This document shows positions 19,493-29,039 of a DNA stretch of 58,756 nucleotides, piece after piece. Source of the DNA: Thioalkalivibrio sp. ALJ7. Its GTDB lineage: Bacteria; Pseudomonadota; Gammaproteobacteria; Ectothiorhodospirales; Ectothiorhodospiraceae. The DNA lies in NCBI RefSeq assembly GCF_000376865.1, contig NZ_AQXQ01000003.1, forward strand, positions 1-58,756, read 5' to 3'. The position numbers and the translations under genes were made by a program. How positions within the stretch are numbered: the first letter of the stretch is position 1; each line of letters begins with the position of its first letter. The notes below the pieces were generated by a model. It made no database searches. It was not told the DNA's origin and worked only from the letters and a program-made list of their open reading frames with translations.

Positions 19493-22400
19493 TCCGAGGC
19501 CTCCGCCTGACCCACGACCACATACACCGGACGGTAGATGCGGTCGCGCCAGAAGGCGAAATCGGGGTCGTCCAGCAGGGTCTCAGGGTCGCGCCAGGCC
19601 CGCGCCAGCGCCGGGCTGCGCGACCAGTCGCCCGCGGCGAAGTCGCTCCCACGCAGGGTCTTCAGCGCCTCCTCATCCGGATCCTTCGTGCCGTCCTCCG
19701 CCGCCAGCCAGGCAAACGCGGCGCCACAGGCCAGCGGCAGCGGACGCTCCTGCCCCGCCGCCCAGGCCTCCAGCAGCGTACCCAGCAGCTCCTCGGCCAG
19801 ACCGGCCTCCAGCCCCGGAAGATCCAGCCGAGTGTCCAGCGCGACCAGCTCGGAACCCACGTCACCGGACCCGGCATTCGCCAGCAGGTGCCGGACCCAG
19901 GGCGCCATCAACTTGTCGAAACGCCACTTCTTGCCATCCTTGATACGGCTCGCGGTGTAGTCCAGACACACCCGCGCCTGCCCATTGCTACGCAGTGCGG
20001 GGGGCACGGCCTCCAGACCCCAGTGTTCGTGCTCCAGTCGCAACGGCCGCGCCGCTGACAACGCGTCGGGGTAGAGCGCGTAGCGCTCACCGATCCGCTC
20101 CAGCAGTCGTGTGGCCTCTGCCACCATCGCGCCACGCTCCAGTTCGCCCGCAGCCCCCAGGGGCAGACGCCCGGCGCGCTGCATCCTGGCGGACTCCGCC
20201 TGCAGGATCGCCGGCCAGGCGTCCACCGCTTCGGTCGTCTCCAGCGCGGCCGCAACTAATTGCTGGCGGACCTGCCACTGTTCCAGCCCACCCAGACCAA
20301 ACGGTTCCAGGTCGTCGCCGGTGGCGTCCTCCTCGTCAAAGAACACCCCCAGGCGATAGCGGAAGAAGGCCTCTACCGGATAACGCAGAAAACGTGTCAG
20401 CGCCTCCGCGCCCAGAGCACGGGGCTCGCGTTCGGCCTCCAGCAACGGCACAGCTGCCGGTGCCCCTTTGGGATCCACCGCCGGGGAAGGCGCGGGATCG
20501 TGCATCGCCTCCCACTCCCGCGCGTAGGTGAAGTGGCGAGCCTCGGCGCCCTTTTCCGCCGGGAAATTCACCGGCGAGAACGGCTGCAGCGGATGCCAGG
20601 TGGTCAGGTGCTTCACCAGCTCTGGACCGGCCTCGGGCCCTTCGACCCCGGTAACCCCCCAGCCCGCGGCCAGGTGATCGCGCAGCTGACCGACCAGCAC
20701 CGACGGCGGGCGCGGCTCGTTGTCGCGCACATGCCGCCCCACCCAGCTCACATGCAGCTGGCGGCGGGCGGAGAGCAGTGCCTCCAGGAACAAGTACCGG
20801 TCGTCCTCGCGGCGCGAGCGATCGCCCGGGCGGTAGTCGCTCGCCATCAGGTCAAAGTCCACCGGTGTTGGGCTGCGCGGGTAGTCACCATCGTTCATAC
20901 CCAGTAGGCAGACCACCTGAAATGGAATTGCCCGCATCGGCATCAGGGTGCAACAGTTCACCTGCCCAGCCAGGAAGCGCTGGCCAACCCCGGAATCATC
21001 CTGGGACGCCAGCCACTGCTCGCGCACCACGGCCAGCGGCAACGCCTCCTCCAGACCGGCCGCTGCGCAATCCTCGCGCCACTGGTCCAGTGCCTCGCCA
21101 AGCTGCTCGAGGGTGTACAGCTCGGCGTCGCTCTCGGCCGCGAAGAACTGCTCCAGCAGCTCGCCCAGATGTGCCGCCCAGTCTTTGGGCGTGTGCGGCA
21201 GGCGCAGCCAGGTCCAGGCTTCCTCCAGTGCCGTGATCAGGGCATCCATCGGCCCCAGTAGCGCAGCACCCAGTCCTCCGATCTCGTCAAAGGGTTCCAA
21301 CGCCTGCCACGGGCCCTGGTCGCCCATCGCGTAGCCCAGCAGCATCCGCCGCAGGCCAAAGCGCCAGGTGTTCTGCTCCAGTCCCTCGGGGAGGCCCAAC
21401 CCGGCGCGTTGGGCGGCATCCAGACCCCAGCGCACGCCGGACCCTTCGGCCCAGCGGTGAAGCGTCCCCAGGTCGTCCTCGGCAATCCCGAAGCGTCGAC
21501 GCACCGCCGGCACATCCAGAAGGTCCAGCAACTCGCTGACGCCCATCCGGCTCTCGGGCAGCGATAACAATGGCTCCAGCGCGATCAGTACCGGGTCACG
21601 ACCGCGCGGCCCCTGATCGGACAGCGTGTACGGGATAAAGCGAGGATCATCGGCCTCCGGCTGACCGAACACCGCCTCGATGTGCGGGGCGTAATGGTCG
21701 ATATCCGGCACCATCACAATCACGTCGCGCGGGCGCAGCGCCGGGTCGCGCTCGAAGTGATCCAGCAGACGGTCATGCAACAGTTCCACCTCGCGCAGCG
21801 GACTGTGCGCCACATGGAACTGGATGGAACGATCCTCCGAGGCCACTGCGGGCCAGGCCTCCCGGGTCTCCGCCAGTGGCCGCAGCTCGCGAATGTCGTC
21901 CTGCAGCTGGTGCAGCAGACAGTCGTCCGACCCGCGTGTGCCATGCGCCTCGAACACATCGACACGCTCCCAGTCCAGCGTGCGCAGGACCTGGCCGTAG
22001 CGGCTGGGGTCATCGTGCTCGTCCAGCAATCCGATGTAGTCGCGGCCCTGCTTGCCCCAGGCCGCCAGCAGCGGATGGGCATGATTGTGCAGCTCCGCCT
22101 CCTCCAGCGCCTCCGGCATCCCTGCCTTGCGCACCTGACGCCGACGCGTGGCACGCAGCAGGTCCTTGTCGGCGACGATATCGGCCCAGTAATACTCACA
22201 GGGGTTGTGCACGCAAACCAGCACCTGGCAGAACCGGGCCAGCCCCTCCAGCGCCTCCAGGATCTGTCCCGGCAGCGACGAGATGCCGAACACGATGATC
22301 CGCCGCGGCAGCCCCGCCGGGCGGCTCTCCAGCGCGCCCACCGTTTCCATGTACCGGGCATGCACCGCCGAGCGGCTGACCGCTTCGCGTTCGGCACCGA

Positions 22401-23016
22401 TATCCGCCTGCAGCAGACGCCACAGCTCGGCCTGCCAGCACTGGCCCTGAGGCAGTTCGGGTTCCTGCCCACGGGCATCGCGCAGGACGTCGCGCCCGGC
22501 TCCCCAGTCGGTCAGCCAGTCGGCACGGTACACCTGGTACTGGTCGAACAGGTCCGCCAGGCGCTCGGCCAGCTGGAAGCGCTTGCGCAGATCGCCACCC
22601 TGCCCCGGATCGTCGTCCTGAAGAAACTGGCGCAGCGGCGCGAAGGCGTCCTGCCCCAGACACTCCGGCAGCAGACGCATCAGGCGCCAGGTCAGCGGCC
22701 GCTTGGCGTAGGGGGACTCCAGCGGCACCGCCTCCGCCCCGAGCACCGCGCGATAGGCAGACCACACAAAGCGCGACGGCAGCTGCATGTCCAACGCCGC
22801 CGCGATCCCGCAACCAGGCGGATCGGCATCCGGTGGTGCGGCCAGGGCATGGCGCAGCCACTGCGCCATGCCGTTGCTCTGCACCAGGATGGTCTCGTTC
22901 TCCAGCGACGCCAACGGGGCGCGACGCATCCACTCCACCGCCAGCGTGCGCAGCGACTCCAGGCGATTGCCGTGCAGCACCACCATCCCTGGTTGTAACG
23001 CCTGCGACTCCAACAA
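19489..23016 (-). CDS. recC: Exodeoxyribonuclease V gamma subunit RecC
   Basis: A 1175-residue Chi-recognition subunit of RecBCD. The N-terminus reads VVLHGNRLESLRTLAVEWM...ENETILVQSNGMAQWL, as in Pseudomonas-type RecC, and RLADLFDQYQVYRADWL is also conserved. The start is uncertain: a TTG at 23014-23016 keeps an LQPG segment that I recall from pseudomonad RecC, while an ATG at 22984-22986 would give 1165 residues. Neither has a strong ribosome site. It is first gene of recC-recB-recD and is divergent from the nucleoside transporter, with 125 bp between them. Confidence 0.94.
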   Translation of the reverse strand: MLESQALQPGMVVLHGNRLESLRTLAVEWMRRAPLASLENETILVQSNGMAQWLRHALAAPPDADPPGCGIAAALDMQLPSRFVWSAYRAVLGAEAVPLESPYAKRPLTWRLMRLLPECLGQDAFAPLRQFLQDDDPGQGGDLRKRFQLAERLADLFDQYQVYRADWLTDWGAGRDVLRDARGQEPELPQGQCWQAELWRLLQADIGAEREAVSRSAVHARYMETVGALESRPAGLPRRIIVFGISSLPGQILEALEGLARFCQVLVCVHNPCEYYWADIVADKDLLRATRRRQVRKAGMPEALEEAELHNHAHPLLAAWGKQGRDYIGLLDEHDDPSRYGQVLRTLDWERVDVFEAHGTRGSDDCLLHQLQDDIRELRPLAETREAWPAVASEDRSIQFHVAHSPLREVELLHDRLLDHFERDPALRPRDVIVMVPDIDHYAPHIEAVFGQPEADDPRFIPYTLSDQGPRGRDPVLIALEPLLSLPESRMGVSELLDLLDVPAVRRRFGIAEDDLGTLHRWAEGSGVRWGLDAAQRAGLGLPEGLEQNTWRFGLRRMLLGYAMGDQGPWQALEPFDEIGGLGAALLGPMDALITALEEAWTWLRLPHTPKDWAAHLGELLEQFFAAESDAELYTLEQLGEALDQWREDCAAAGLEEALPLAVVREQWLASQDDSGVGQRFLAGQVNCCTLMPMRAIPFQVVCLLGMNDGDYPRSPTPVDFDLMASDYRPGDRSRREDDRYLFLEALLSARRQLHVSWVGRHVRDNEPRPPSVLVGQLRDHLAAGWGVTGVEGPEAGPELVKHLTTWHPLQPFSPVNFPAEKGAEARHFTYAREWEAMHDPAPSPAVDPKGAPAAVPLLEAEREPRALGAEALTRFLRYPVEAFFRYRLGVFFDEEDATGDDLEPFGLGGLEQWQVRQQLVAAALETTEAVDAWPAILQAESARMQRAGRLPLGAAGELERGAMVAEATRLLERIGERYALYPDALSAARPLRLEHEHWGLEAVPPALRSNGQARVCLDYTASRIKDGKKWRFDKLMAPWVRHLLANAGSGDVGSELVALDTRLDLPGLEAGLAEELLGTLLEAWAAGQERPLPLACGAAFAWLAAEDGTKDPDEEALKTLRGSDFAAGDWSRSPALARAWRDPETLLDDPDFAFWRDRIYRPVYVVVGQAEASE

Positions 23017-23141
23017 ACCGGCACCCCGCTCCCGTTTACTTAACTACCCTACCATCTCGAAGCGACCATTCCGGACGCAGCGGCGCGAACGATCCTGCGG
23101 TTGAGTATGCTGTGTCCGCCATTTCCATTGGGGATTCATCC

Positions 23142-24395
23142 GTGAGCACCGTCCAGGCCGCATTCGGCTTATTGATGTTCATTGGCCTGGCCTGGCTGAT
23201 GAGTGAGCACAAACGCCTGTTTCCCTGGCGCCCGGTCCTCGCCGGACTCGCCCTGCAGTTCGCGATCGCCGCGCTGTTGCTGGGCATTCCGGCAGCACAG
23301 CACCTGTTCCTGTGGGCGAACGAGGTGGTGATCGCGCTGACCGACGCCACCCGCGCCGGTACCTCGTTCGTGTTCGGGTACCTGGGCGGCGATGAGCCGC
23401 CATTCCAGGCCGATGGCCCCGGCAGCAGCTTCATCCTCGCCTTTCAGGCCCTGCCGCTGGTCCTGGTGCTGAGCGCCCTTTCGGCACTGCTGTTCCACTG
23501 GCGCATCCTCCCGTTGCTGATACGCGGCGCCTCGCAGCTGCTGCAACGTGCCTTTGGTATCGGTGGCGCGCTGGGTGTGGGCACGGCCGCCAACGTATTC
23601 CTGAGCATGGTGGAGTCCCCATTGGTAATCCGCCCCTACCTGCGCGAGATGACGCGCAGCGAGCTCTTTGCGCTGATGGCCGTGGGCATGGCCACCCTGG
23701 CCGGGACCATGCTGGTGCTTTACGCCACGATCATTGGATCGGTGCTGGACGATGCGCTCGGGCACCTGATCGTCGCCTCCCTGATCAGTCTTCCGGCGGC
23801 CTTGCTGATCGCGACGGTGATGATTCCCCCCACCGCGCCCTCAACGGCGGGTAACCTGCTACCCGAGTCCGAAGCCGCCACCAGCTCCATGGACGCCATC
23901 ACGCGCGGCACCCTGCGCGGACTGGAACTGCTCCTGCAGATTATCGCCCTGCTGATCGTCGTGATCGCCCTGGTGGCACTGGTGAACGCGGGACTGGGTG
24001 CCTTGCCGGAGTTCGGTGGTGACGCCCTGAGCCTGGAACGCATGCTGGGCTGGATCTTCGCACCGATGGCCTGGCTGATGGGCATCCCCTGGAGCGAGGC
24101 CGTCACCGCCGGCTCCCTGCTGGGGGTCAAAACCGTGCTCAACGAAATGGTCGCATTCCTGCACCTGGCCGAACTTCCCGCAGACGCCTTGTCCGCGCGC
24201 AGCGAACTGATCCTGATCTATGCCCTCAGCGGCTTTGCCAACCTCGGCAGCCTTGGCATCCTGATCGGCGGTCTGGGGGCCCTGGTGCCGGAACGCCGCA
24301 GCGAGATCGTGGCCCTGGGTATTCGCGCTATCGTCGCCGGGACCCTGGCCACGCTGATGACCGGCAGCGTCGTCGGCATCCTCAATCTGGGCTAG
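23142..24395 (+). CDS. nupC: Concentrative nucleoside transporter (CNT/NupC family)
   Basis: A 417-residue inner-membrane symporter that takes up nucleosides with H+ or Na+. It shows repeated hydrophobic helices, the Gate-domain segment GTAANVFLSMVESPLVIRPYL (family signature NxFxGxxExPLxIxPY), LAGTMLVLYATIIG, and NEMVAF in the C-terminal transport domain. The GTG at 23142 is preceded by GGGGA 8 nt upstream; no ATG fits the family N-terminus. It is convergent with the next gene: the two stop codons share CTAG at 24392-24395. Confidence 0.9.
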   Translation: MSTVQAAFGLLMFIGLAWLMSEHKRLFPWRPVLAGLALQFAIAALLLGIPAAQHLFLWANEVVIALTDATRAGTSFVFGYLGGDEPPFQADGPGSSFILAFQALPLVLVLSALSALLFHWRILPLLIRGASQLLQRAFGIGGALGVGTAANVFLSMVESPLVIRPYLREMTRSELFALMAVGMATLAGTMLVLYATIIGSVLDDALGHLIVASLISLPAALLIATVMIPPTAPSTAGNLLPESEAATSSMDAITRGTLRGLELLLQIIALLIVVIALVALVNAGLGALPEFGGDALSLERMLGWIFAPMAWLMGIPWSEAVTAGSLLGVKTVLNEMVAFLHLAELPADALSARSELILIYALSGFANLGSLGILIGGLGALVPERRSEIVALGIRAIVAGTLATLMTGSVVGILNLG

Positions 24396-27300
24396 CGAGA
24401 CGCCACAACGGCATCCAGCACAGACGCAAACTCCGGTGCCGGAATGGGTCGGCTGGCGTAAAACCCCTGATAGTGGTCGCAGCCCAAGCCCTTGAGCACG
24501 GCCAACTGCTCGGCCGTCTCAACGCCCTCGGCGAGAACGGATAGTCCCAGGCCATGGCCCAGGCCCACGATCGAACGGGCAATGGACAGATCGTGAGAGC
24601 GTTCGTCGTCGTCCCCCGCGGCCAGGCCATCGACAAAGCTCTTGTCGATCTTGAGCGTGTCCACCGGGAAGCGCTTGAGCTGCGCCATGGACGAATACCC
24701 GGTACCGAAGTCATCAATCGCGAAGTGCACCCCACGCTCGCGCAACCGCTGCAGGATACGGCGCGCACGGCCTGGATCGGCCATCAGTGCCGACTCGGTG
24801 ATTTCCAGCTCCAGCTGATCGGCCGGGAAGTCGTACTCCTCCAGCAGCAGCCCCACCTGCTGATCGATTGGGACGCGTTGGAACTGCAGGGCCGACACAT
24901 TGACCGCCAGGCGCACCGGCGGATATCCAGCCGCCTGCCATTCGCGGCCCTGCGCAATCACCCGGCGCAGGACCCAGGCACCCAGTTCCACGATCAGCCC
25001 CGTCTGTTCCGCCAGCGGGATAAAGCGCCCGGGCGAGATCGGGCCCAGTTCGGGGTCGCTCCAGCGCAACAGCGCCTCGGCACCCAGCAGGCGCCCATCC
25101 TCCACGTTGTATTGCGGCTGGTAGTGGACTTCCAGGGCGTCCTGCTCGAGCGCCCGGCGCAGGCGCGCGGAAAGGTCGATGCGATCACGTGCCGCTCGGG
25201 TAAATTCATCCGAGTAATAGCGGTAGCTTCCGCGCCCCTCGAGCTTGGCCTGGGACAATGCGGTACCCGCCTGCTGCAGCAGCATGTCGGCATCCGTCGC
25301 ATGATCGGGGAAGACCGCGATCCCGATGGTTGCGGCCACTTCCATCTCGATCCCGTTTCCGAGATCGCAGGGGTGGCCGACCTCGCGGATAATGTTCTCC
25401 GCCACCCGCGCGGCATCGTCGACATGCCCCAGGTTCTCCACCAGCACAGCGAACTCGTCGCTGGCCAGACGCGCAACGGTATCGGTACCGCGCCGACCGG
25501 CCTGCAGACGCTCGGCCACGATCTTCAACAGACGGTCACCCGCCGCGTGGCCCTGGCTGTCGTTGATGTCCTTGAAGCGGTCGATATCCAGGATCAACAA
25601 CGCCAGGTGGCCCTCGCGCCGACGCATTAGCGAGATCCCGTGGGCCAGCCGCGCGCGCAGCAGACGCCGATTGGGCAGTTCGGTCAGCGGATCATGGTGA
25701 GCCAGGAAATCGAGTTCGGCCTCGGAGGCCTTGATCCGGGAGATATCGGCAAACACCGACACGTAATGGGTAAGCCGCCCCTGGCTGTCGCGAACCGCGG
25801 TGATGCTTTGCAGCTCGGGGAATATCTCCCCGTTCTTGCGTCGGTTCCAGATTTCGCCCTGCCAATGGCCGTTCTCCTCCAGCTCGCGGCGCATGTTGGC
25901 GTAGAAGACATGATCGTGGCGCCCCGACTGAAACATCTTCGGTGTCCGGCCGGCCACCTCGTCCTGGCTATACCCCATCAGTTCCGTGAACGCGCGGTTG
26001 ACGGAGAGGATGTGGGCCGTGGCATCCGTGATCACCACGCCCTCGCGGGTGTTCTCGAACACCACGGACGCCAGGCGCTGACGCTCTTCCTGCTCGCGCT
26101 GTTCGGTGATGTCCTCCACGGTCGCCACGACCCGGTCCAGATTGCCCTGCGGCGTGCGGCTGCATTTCACGTCGATATCCGCGACCATCACCCGCCCGTC
26201 CCGCCGCAGCATGCGTTTCACGATGCTGTAGCCCGAACGTTCGCCGCGCCGCATCTCGGCGTCCAGCGCCGTGTCGCAACCCCGGTCCTGCGGTACGGAC
26301 AGGCGGTCATGCCAGTCCATTGCCGCGAGCTCGGTCGGCGCGTAACCCAGCATGTCTGCCAGGCACGCATTCACCCGTTCCCAGCCCTCGCCACGCGGGC
26401 CCGAGATCGCCATACCCACGAAGGGCATATCGAAGAAAATCCCCAGCAACCGATCCTGATCCGCGTGTGCCTGCACCAGGGCGAGGTTGCGTTGAAGCCA
26501 CTGCTGTCTCCACAAAAGCCCGCCGGTACCCAGCACCGCGAGCCACAAGAACAGCGTTGCTCCCGCCGCCCACACCGCGTGTTGCCGCGGCAAAGCCTGG
26601 AGGGCATCGAGCTCGCGCTTCAGCACCAGATCCCAGCCGGCCGGAGCGAGTCCCTGGACGCCAGCCAGAAAAGCAACGGCGGCGTCATCAAAACGCTCGA
26701 CCACCACCCCATCCCGCGGATGATCCAGCACCCGCTCGCGCAATGTCGGAAAAGCCGCGGGCGCCGGGATGATGACGCCACCGGCTTCCGTAATTCGCGC
26801 GATGGTCGCCCGTTGATCCCCCTCACGCACCACGACATGCGCCAGGGCATCCAACCCATTGCGACCCTCTGTAAGGGTCAGTAGGGGATGCAGACTCTTG
26901 ATCGTCGACGACAACAGCACCAGGCCCACCACCGGATCGAGTGGAGCGGCACGGTCGCGCACGGGAACGACCCAGCTGACACGTGGTCGCCCGTCGGGGT
27001 CCGCATGCAAAATGGGTTCGCTGATCTCACCGCTACGCCGGACCTCGCGCAACACCATGTCCATGGTCGCCTCATCCAATGCACTGCGGCCGAGCTCGAT
27101 CACGGGCTGCCGATTGGCGTCTAGCAGGGCCACGCCGTCGTAGTCATAGGCCGTACGCATCAGATCGAGACGATCACGCACCTGCCCGAGGGCCAGAGCC
27201 GATCTCCGTTCCAGGGCCGTCACAGCGAACAGGTTGAACCCGCGTGCCTCCGCCAACACCTCGGCGTCGCCCGTGCGTTCCGCCAGCCATTGATCAATCA

Positions 27301-27721
27301 CCCCCCCCTTCAGGAATGCGGCGCGCTGCAGATCTTCCTGTGCCTGGGTTTCGGCCGCCATGCCCTGCCAGTACCACGTCGCCAGACCCACCCCACCGGT
27401 CGACATCGCTACCGCCAGCGCCAGGAGCAGCCAGGGCCAGGGGCCGAAGCGTCCTCGCTCCCTGTGCGCGGTCGCGCTCGATAGCTCCCCGAGACCACCG
27501 GGAAGCCATCGCATCGCTACGTACAACAACAAGCCCGAGACCAGCACAAACCCAAAGCCCTTGCCCAGGTTCGCGCGCGTCAACGCCGCGGATATATCCG
27601 TCCCCCCCCACCAGGCCAGCGCCACATCGGACAGGGCAATCCACAACAGACCCAGAACGACATAAATACCCGCGATCAACCCGGCTGCCAGGGGCCGTGA
27701 CACACGACGTTCAGCCATCAT
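24392..27721 (-). CDS. Membrane PAS-PAS-GGDEF-EAL protein, probable c-di-GMP phosphodiesterase
   Basis: A 1109-residue sensor protein. Two N-terminal helices (residues ~10-70) and a third (LLLALAVAMSTGGVGLATWY) precede a large extracytoplasmic region of about 270 residues, Cache-like by its position. Another helix (GATLFLWLAVLGTGGLLW) leads to two PAS domains, a GGDEF domain and an EAL domain. The GGDEF signature is degenerate (RLASDEF), so cyclase activity is unlikely. The EAL domain is intact (GAEALLRW, DDFGTGYSS), which points to a phosphodiesterase with a possible GTP-sensing GGDEF. The ATG at 27719-27721 has GGGG upstream; a GTG 21 bases earlier is possible. The C-terminus overlaps nupC by 4 nt, tail to tail. 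Confidence 0.9.
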   Translation of the reverse strand: MMAERRVSRPLAAGLIAGIYVVLGLLWIALSDVALAWWGGTDISAALTRANLGKGFGFVLVSGLLLYVAMRWLPGGLGELSSATAHRERGRFGPWPWLLLALAVAMSTGGVGLATWYWQGMAAETQAQEDLQRAAFLKGGVIDQWLAERTGDAEVLAEARGFNLFAVTALERRSALALGQVRDRLDLMRTAYDYDGVALLDANRQPVIELGRSALDEATMDMVLREVRRSGEISEPILHADPDGRPRVSWVVPVRDRAAPLDPVVGLVLLSSTIKSLHPLLTLTEGRNGLDALAHVVVREGDQRATIARITEAGGVIIPAPAAFPTLRERVLDHPRDGVVVERFDDAAVAFLAGVQGLAPAGWDLVLKRELDALQALPRQHAVWAAGATLFLWLAVLGTGGLLWRQQWLQRNLALVQAHADQDRLLGIFFDMPFVGMAISGPRGEGWERVNACLADMLGYAPTELAAMDWHDRLSVPQDRGCDTALDAEMRRGERSGYSIVKRMLRRDGRVMVADIDVKCSRTPQGNLDRVVATVEDITEQREQEERQRLASVVFENTREGVVITDATAHILSVNRAFTELMGYSQDEVAGRTPKMFQSGRHDHVFYANMRRELEENGHWQGEIWNRRKNGEIFPELQSITAVRDSQGRLTHYVSVFADISRIKASEAELDFLAHHDPLTELPNRRLLRARLAHGISLMRRREGHLALLILDIDRFKDINDSQGHAAGDRLLKIVAERLQAGRRGTDTVARLASDEFAVLVENLGHVDDAARVAENIIREVGHPCDLGNGIEMEVAATIGIAVFPDHATDADMLLQQAGTALSQAKLEGRGSYRYYSDEFTRAARDRIDLSARLRRALEQDALEVHYQPQYNVEDGRLLGAEALLRWSDPELGPISPGRFIPLAEQTGLIVELGAWVLRRVIAQGREWQAAGYPPVRLAVNVSALQFQRVPIDQQVGLLLEEYDFPADQLELEITESALMADPGRARRILQRLRERGVHFAIDDFGTGYSSMAQLKRFPVDTLKIDKSFVDGLAAGDDDERSHDLSIARSIVGLGHGLGLSVLAEGVETAEQLAVLKGLGCDHYQGFYASRPIPAPEFASVLDAVVASR

Positions 27722-28060
27722 CGAACGCCCCCGCGTGGCCACGCACCCAACACAAAAAAGCGCCGCGCCCCGGTTCCGGAATGCGCGGCACCCCGTTGGG
27801 CCGGCCTACTGTCCAATGTAATGTTTCGTGTCACTAGCAACGGCATCCCCATGCGGGGGTCGCAATGTTGTTCAAACGTCTCTTCCGCCCTTACGTACCG
27901 GTTGGCGGGCATGGTGATCATGCCCCCACCTAGATCATGACCAACAACGACCAGGGACCCGCCTAACGGGTCCCGTGTCGCTGACCGCCGAAAAATCCTT
28001 TATCGCGTGCACATTGCGGGCCGCGGCCCGAACTCGCGCAGAGGACTGTAACCCATCGCG
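27722..28060. other. Non-coding stretch, possible minus-strand small RNA
   Basis: This 339-bp gap holds a strong minus-strand terminator at 27754-27789. It also holds a perfect hairpin GGGACCCG-cctaa-CGGGTCCC near 27955-27975, perhaps the terminator of the DUF302 gene. If so, the terminator near the GGDEF-EAL gene would end a separate transcript from about 27790-27950. A 67-codon frame here runs through the terminator and is not convincing. No promoter is clear. Confidence 0.35.
27754..27789 (-). terminator. Rho-independent terminator
   Basis: On the minus strand, stem GCCGCGC...GCGCGGC with an inner CCGG pairing is followed by six T. It lies just upstream of the GGDEF-EAL start, so it ends whatever is transcribed from its right. 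Confidence 0.65.
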
Positions 28061-28573
28061 CTAATCGGCGATGGTCCGTTCGATGATCGCCTCGATCTCC
28101 TCGGAGGAGTTTTCCATCACCTCGGCAACCCCATCCGGCATCATCGGCAGGAATCCTGGAACGTTCATGCGCGAGATGAACACCTCGCCCTGGCTGTCCT
28201 GATAGATGCTGACCCGGCAGGGCATAAAGGCGGAAACAGGCCGATACGCGTCCTCTTCCAGGATCTGCGCGCTGTAACGACCACTGCAGACGTCCAGAAT
28301 CACCACCGGATCGATGGTGAACCCGCGCTCGGACAACGTCCCGGCCATGTTGTTGCGGTTCAGGATGCTCCAGCCCTCCGCATCTACCTCGCGCTCAAAA
28401 GCCGCCAGCGTAGCGGGGAACGAATGCGGGCTCGGCGTGACTTTCACCATATCGGGCTGTTCGCCAGCATGCCCTCCGGCCTGCGCGGCCCCGGCAACCA
28501 AAAGTGCCAACAACATCGCGGCCAGCGCCAGGAACCGCGGGCCGTGGCGCATGGTCATCACTTTAGACTGCAT
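28061..28573 (-). CDS. DUF302 domain protein, exported
   Basis: A 170-residue protein with a clear signal peptide (FLALAAMLLALLVAGAAQAGG, cleavage after AQA). The mature part matches DUF302: TLAAFEREVDAEGWSILNRNNM, VVILDVCSGRYSAQILEED and the PCRVSIYQD strand. DUF302 proteins have no firm biochemical role. Some are found with sulfur, copper or denitrification genes. Two cysteines (VCSGR and MPCRV) are conserved positions in this fold. AGGAGA lies 8 nt before the ATG at 28571-28573. It is divergent from two small-protein genes, with an FNR-like site between. Confidence 0.8.
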   Translation of the reverse strand: MQSKVMTMRHGPRFLALAAMLLALLVAGAAQAGGHAGEQPDMVKVTPSPHSFPATLAAFEREVDAEGWSILNRNNMAGTLSERGFTIDPVVILDVCSGRYSAQILEEDAYRPVSAFMPCRVSIYQDSQGEVFISRMNVPGFLPMMPDGVAEVMENSSEEIEAIIERTIAD

Positions 28574-28682
28574 CGTGCTTTCTCCTTTCCCGGGAAGCGG
28601 GAATCAATGGGAATGCCCGCCTCTTCGTTAGGTTGGAGGCAGAACTTGCAGGCCAAGCTACTCGCTCCCAGCCCCGGCCATC

Positions 28683-28696
28683 ATGATGCAGGTCAA
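28683..28696 (+). promoter_or_regulatory. Candidate FNR/ANR/DNR-type site
   Basis: ATGAT-GCAG-GTCAA matches the TTGAT-N4-ATCAA consensus at 8 of 10 positions. The GTCAA half is common in Pseudomonas DNR/ANR sites. It lies between the divergent DUF302 gene and the small-protein gene at 28767. A perfect copy of this motif type is at 54938. Medium-low confidence because of two mismatches. Confidence 0.4.
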
Positions 28697-28766
28697 ACGA
28701 ACGCGAATCAGACCCGTTCCAGACGGGTACCACCGACGTCACAGTCCGCCAACCAAGGAGATCGAC

Positions 28767-28991
28767 ATGGAAGCGACGCTGAAGAACGGAACCGTCACTC
28801 TGAAGATCGACAAGAAGACCGCCAAGAGCATTGCCGAGAACATCACCGAGCTTGACGGCGAGATCAGCAACGGCGCCCGCGCCCTGGGGTCCGTGCTACA
28901 GGAAGGTGTCTACGAGCTGGATAACGATTTTCGTCAGCCGCCGCACGCCTTCGACGAGAAGGCCCCCAAGCAGCCCTCGATCGAAGACTGA
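28767..28991 (+). CDS. Small acidic protein of unknown function
   Basis: A 74-residue protein with a good ribosome site (AAGGAG, 6 nt before the ATG). I do not recognise a family. The N-terminal half reads as strand-strand-helix (ATLKNGTVTLKIDKKTAKSIAENI), followed by a Glu/Asp-rich segment and a Pro/Lys tail. It has no cysteine and no membrane segment. It probably forms an operon with the next small gene, 48 bp downstream, and shares a regulatory region with DUF302. Confidence 0.65.
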   Translation: MEATLKNGTVTLKIDKKTAKSIAENITELDGEISNGARALGSVLQEGVYELDNDFRQPPHAFDEKAPKQPSIED

Positions 28992-29039
28992 TCGGACTCA
29001 CGCAACGACTGCACCACGAGCGGACACAAGGAGCACGAC

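Noticed and set aside
21682-22998. A 438-codon plus-strand open frame
   Set aside because: It is antisense to recC. Low-complexity composition only.
13701-23016. RecBCD cluster as a phage-defence island
   Set aside because: The three genes are the normal housekeeping operon with standard overlaps and lengths; no defence genes lie beside them.
23017-23141. A purine riboswitch before nupC
   Set aside because: The 125-bp gap has no recognisable aptamer core and no terminator-like stem.
27718-27921. A 67-codon minus-strand frame
   Set aside because: It runs through a strong terminator hairpin and overlaps the start of the GGDEF-EAL gene, and has no family features.
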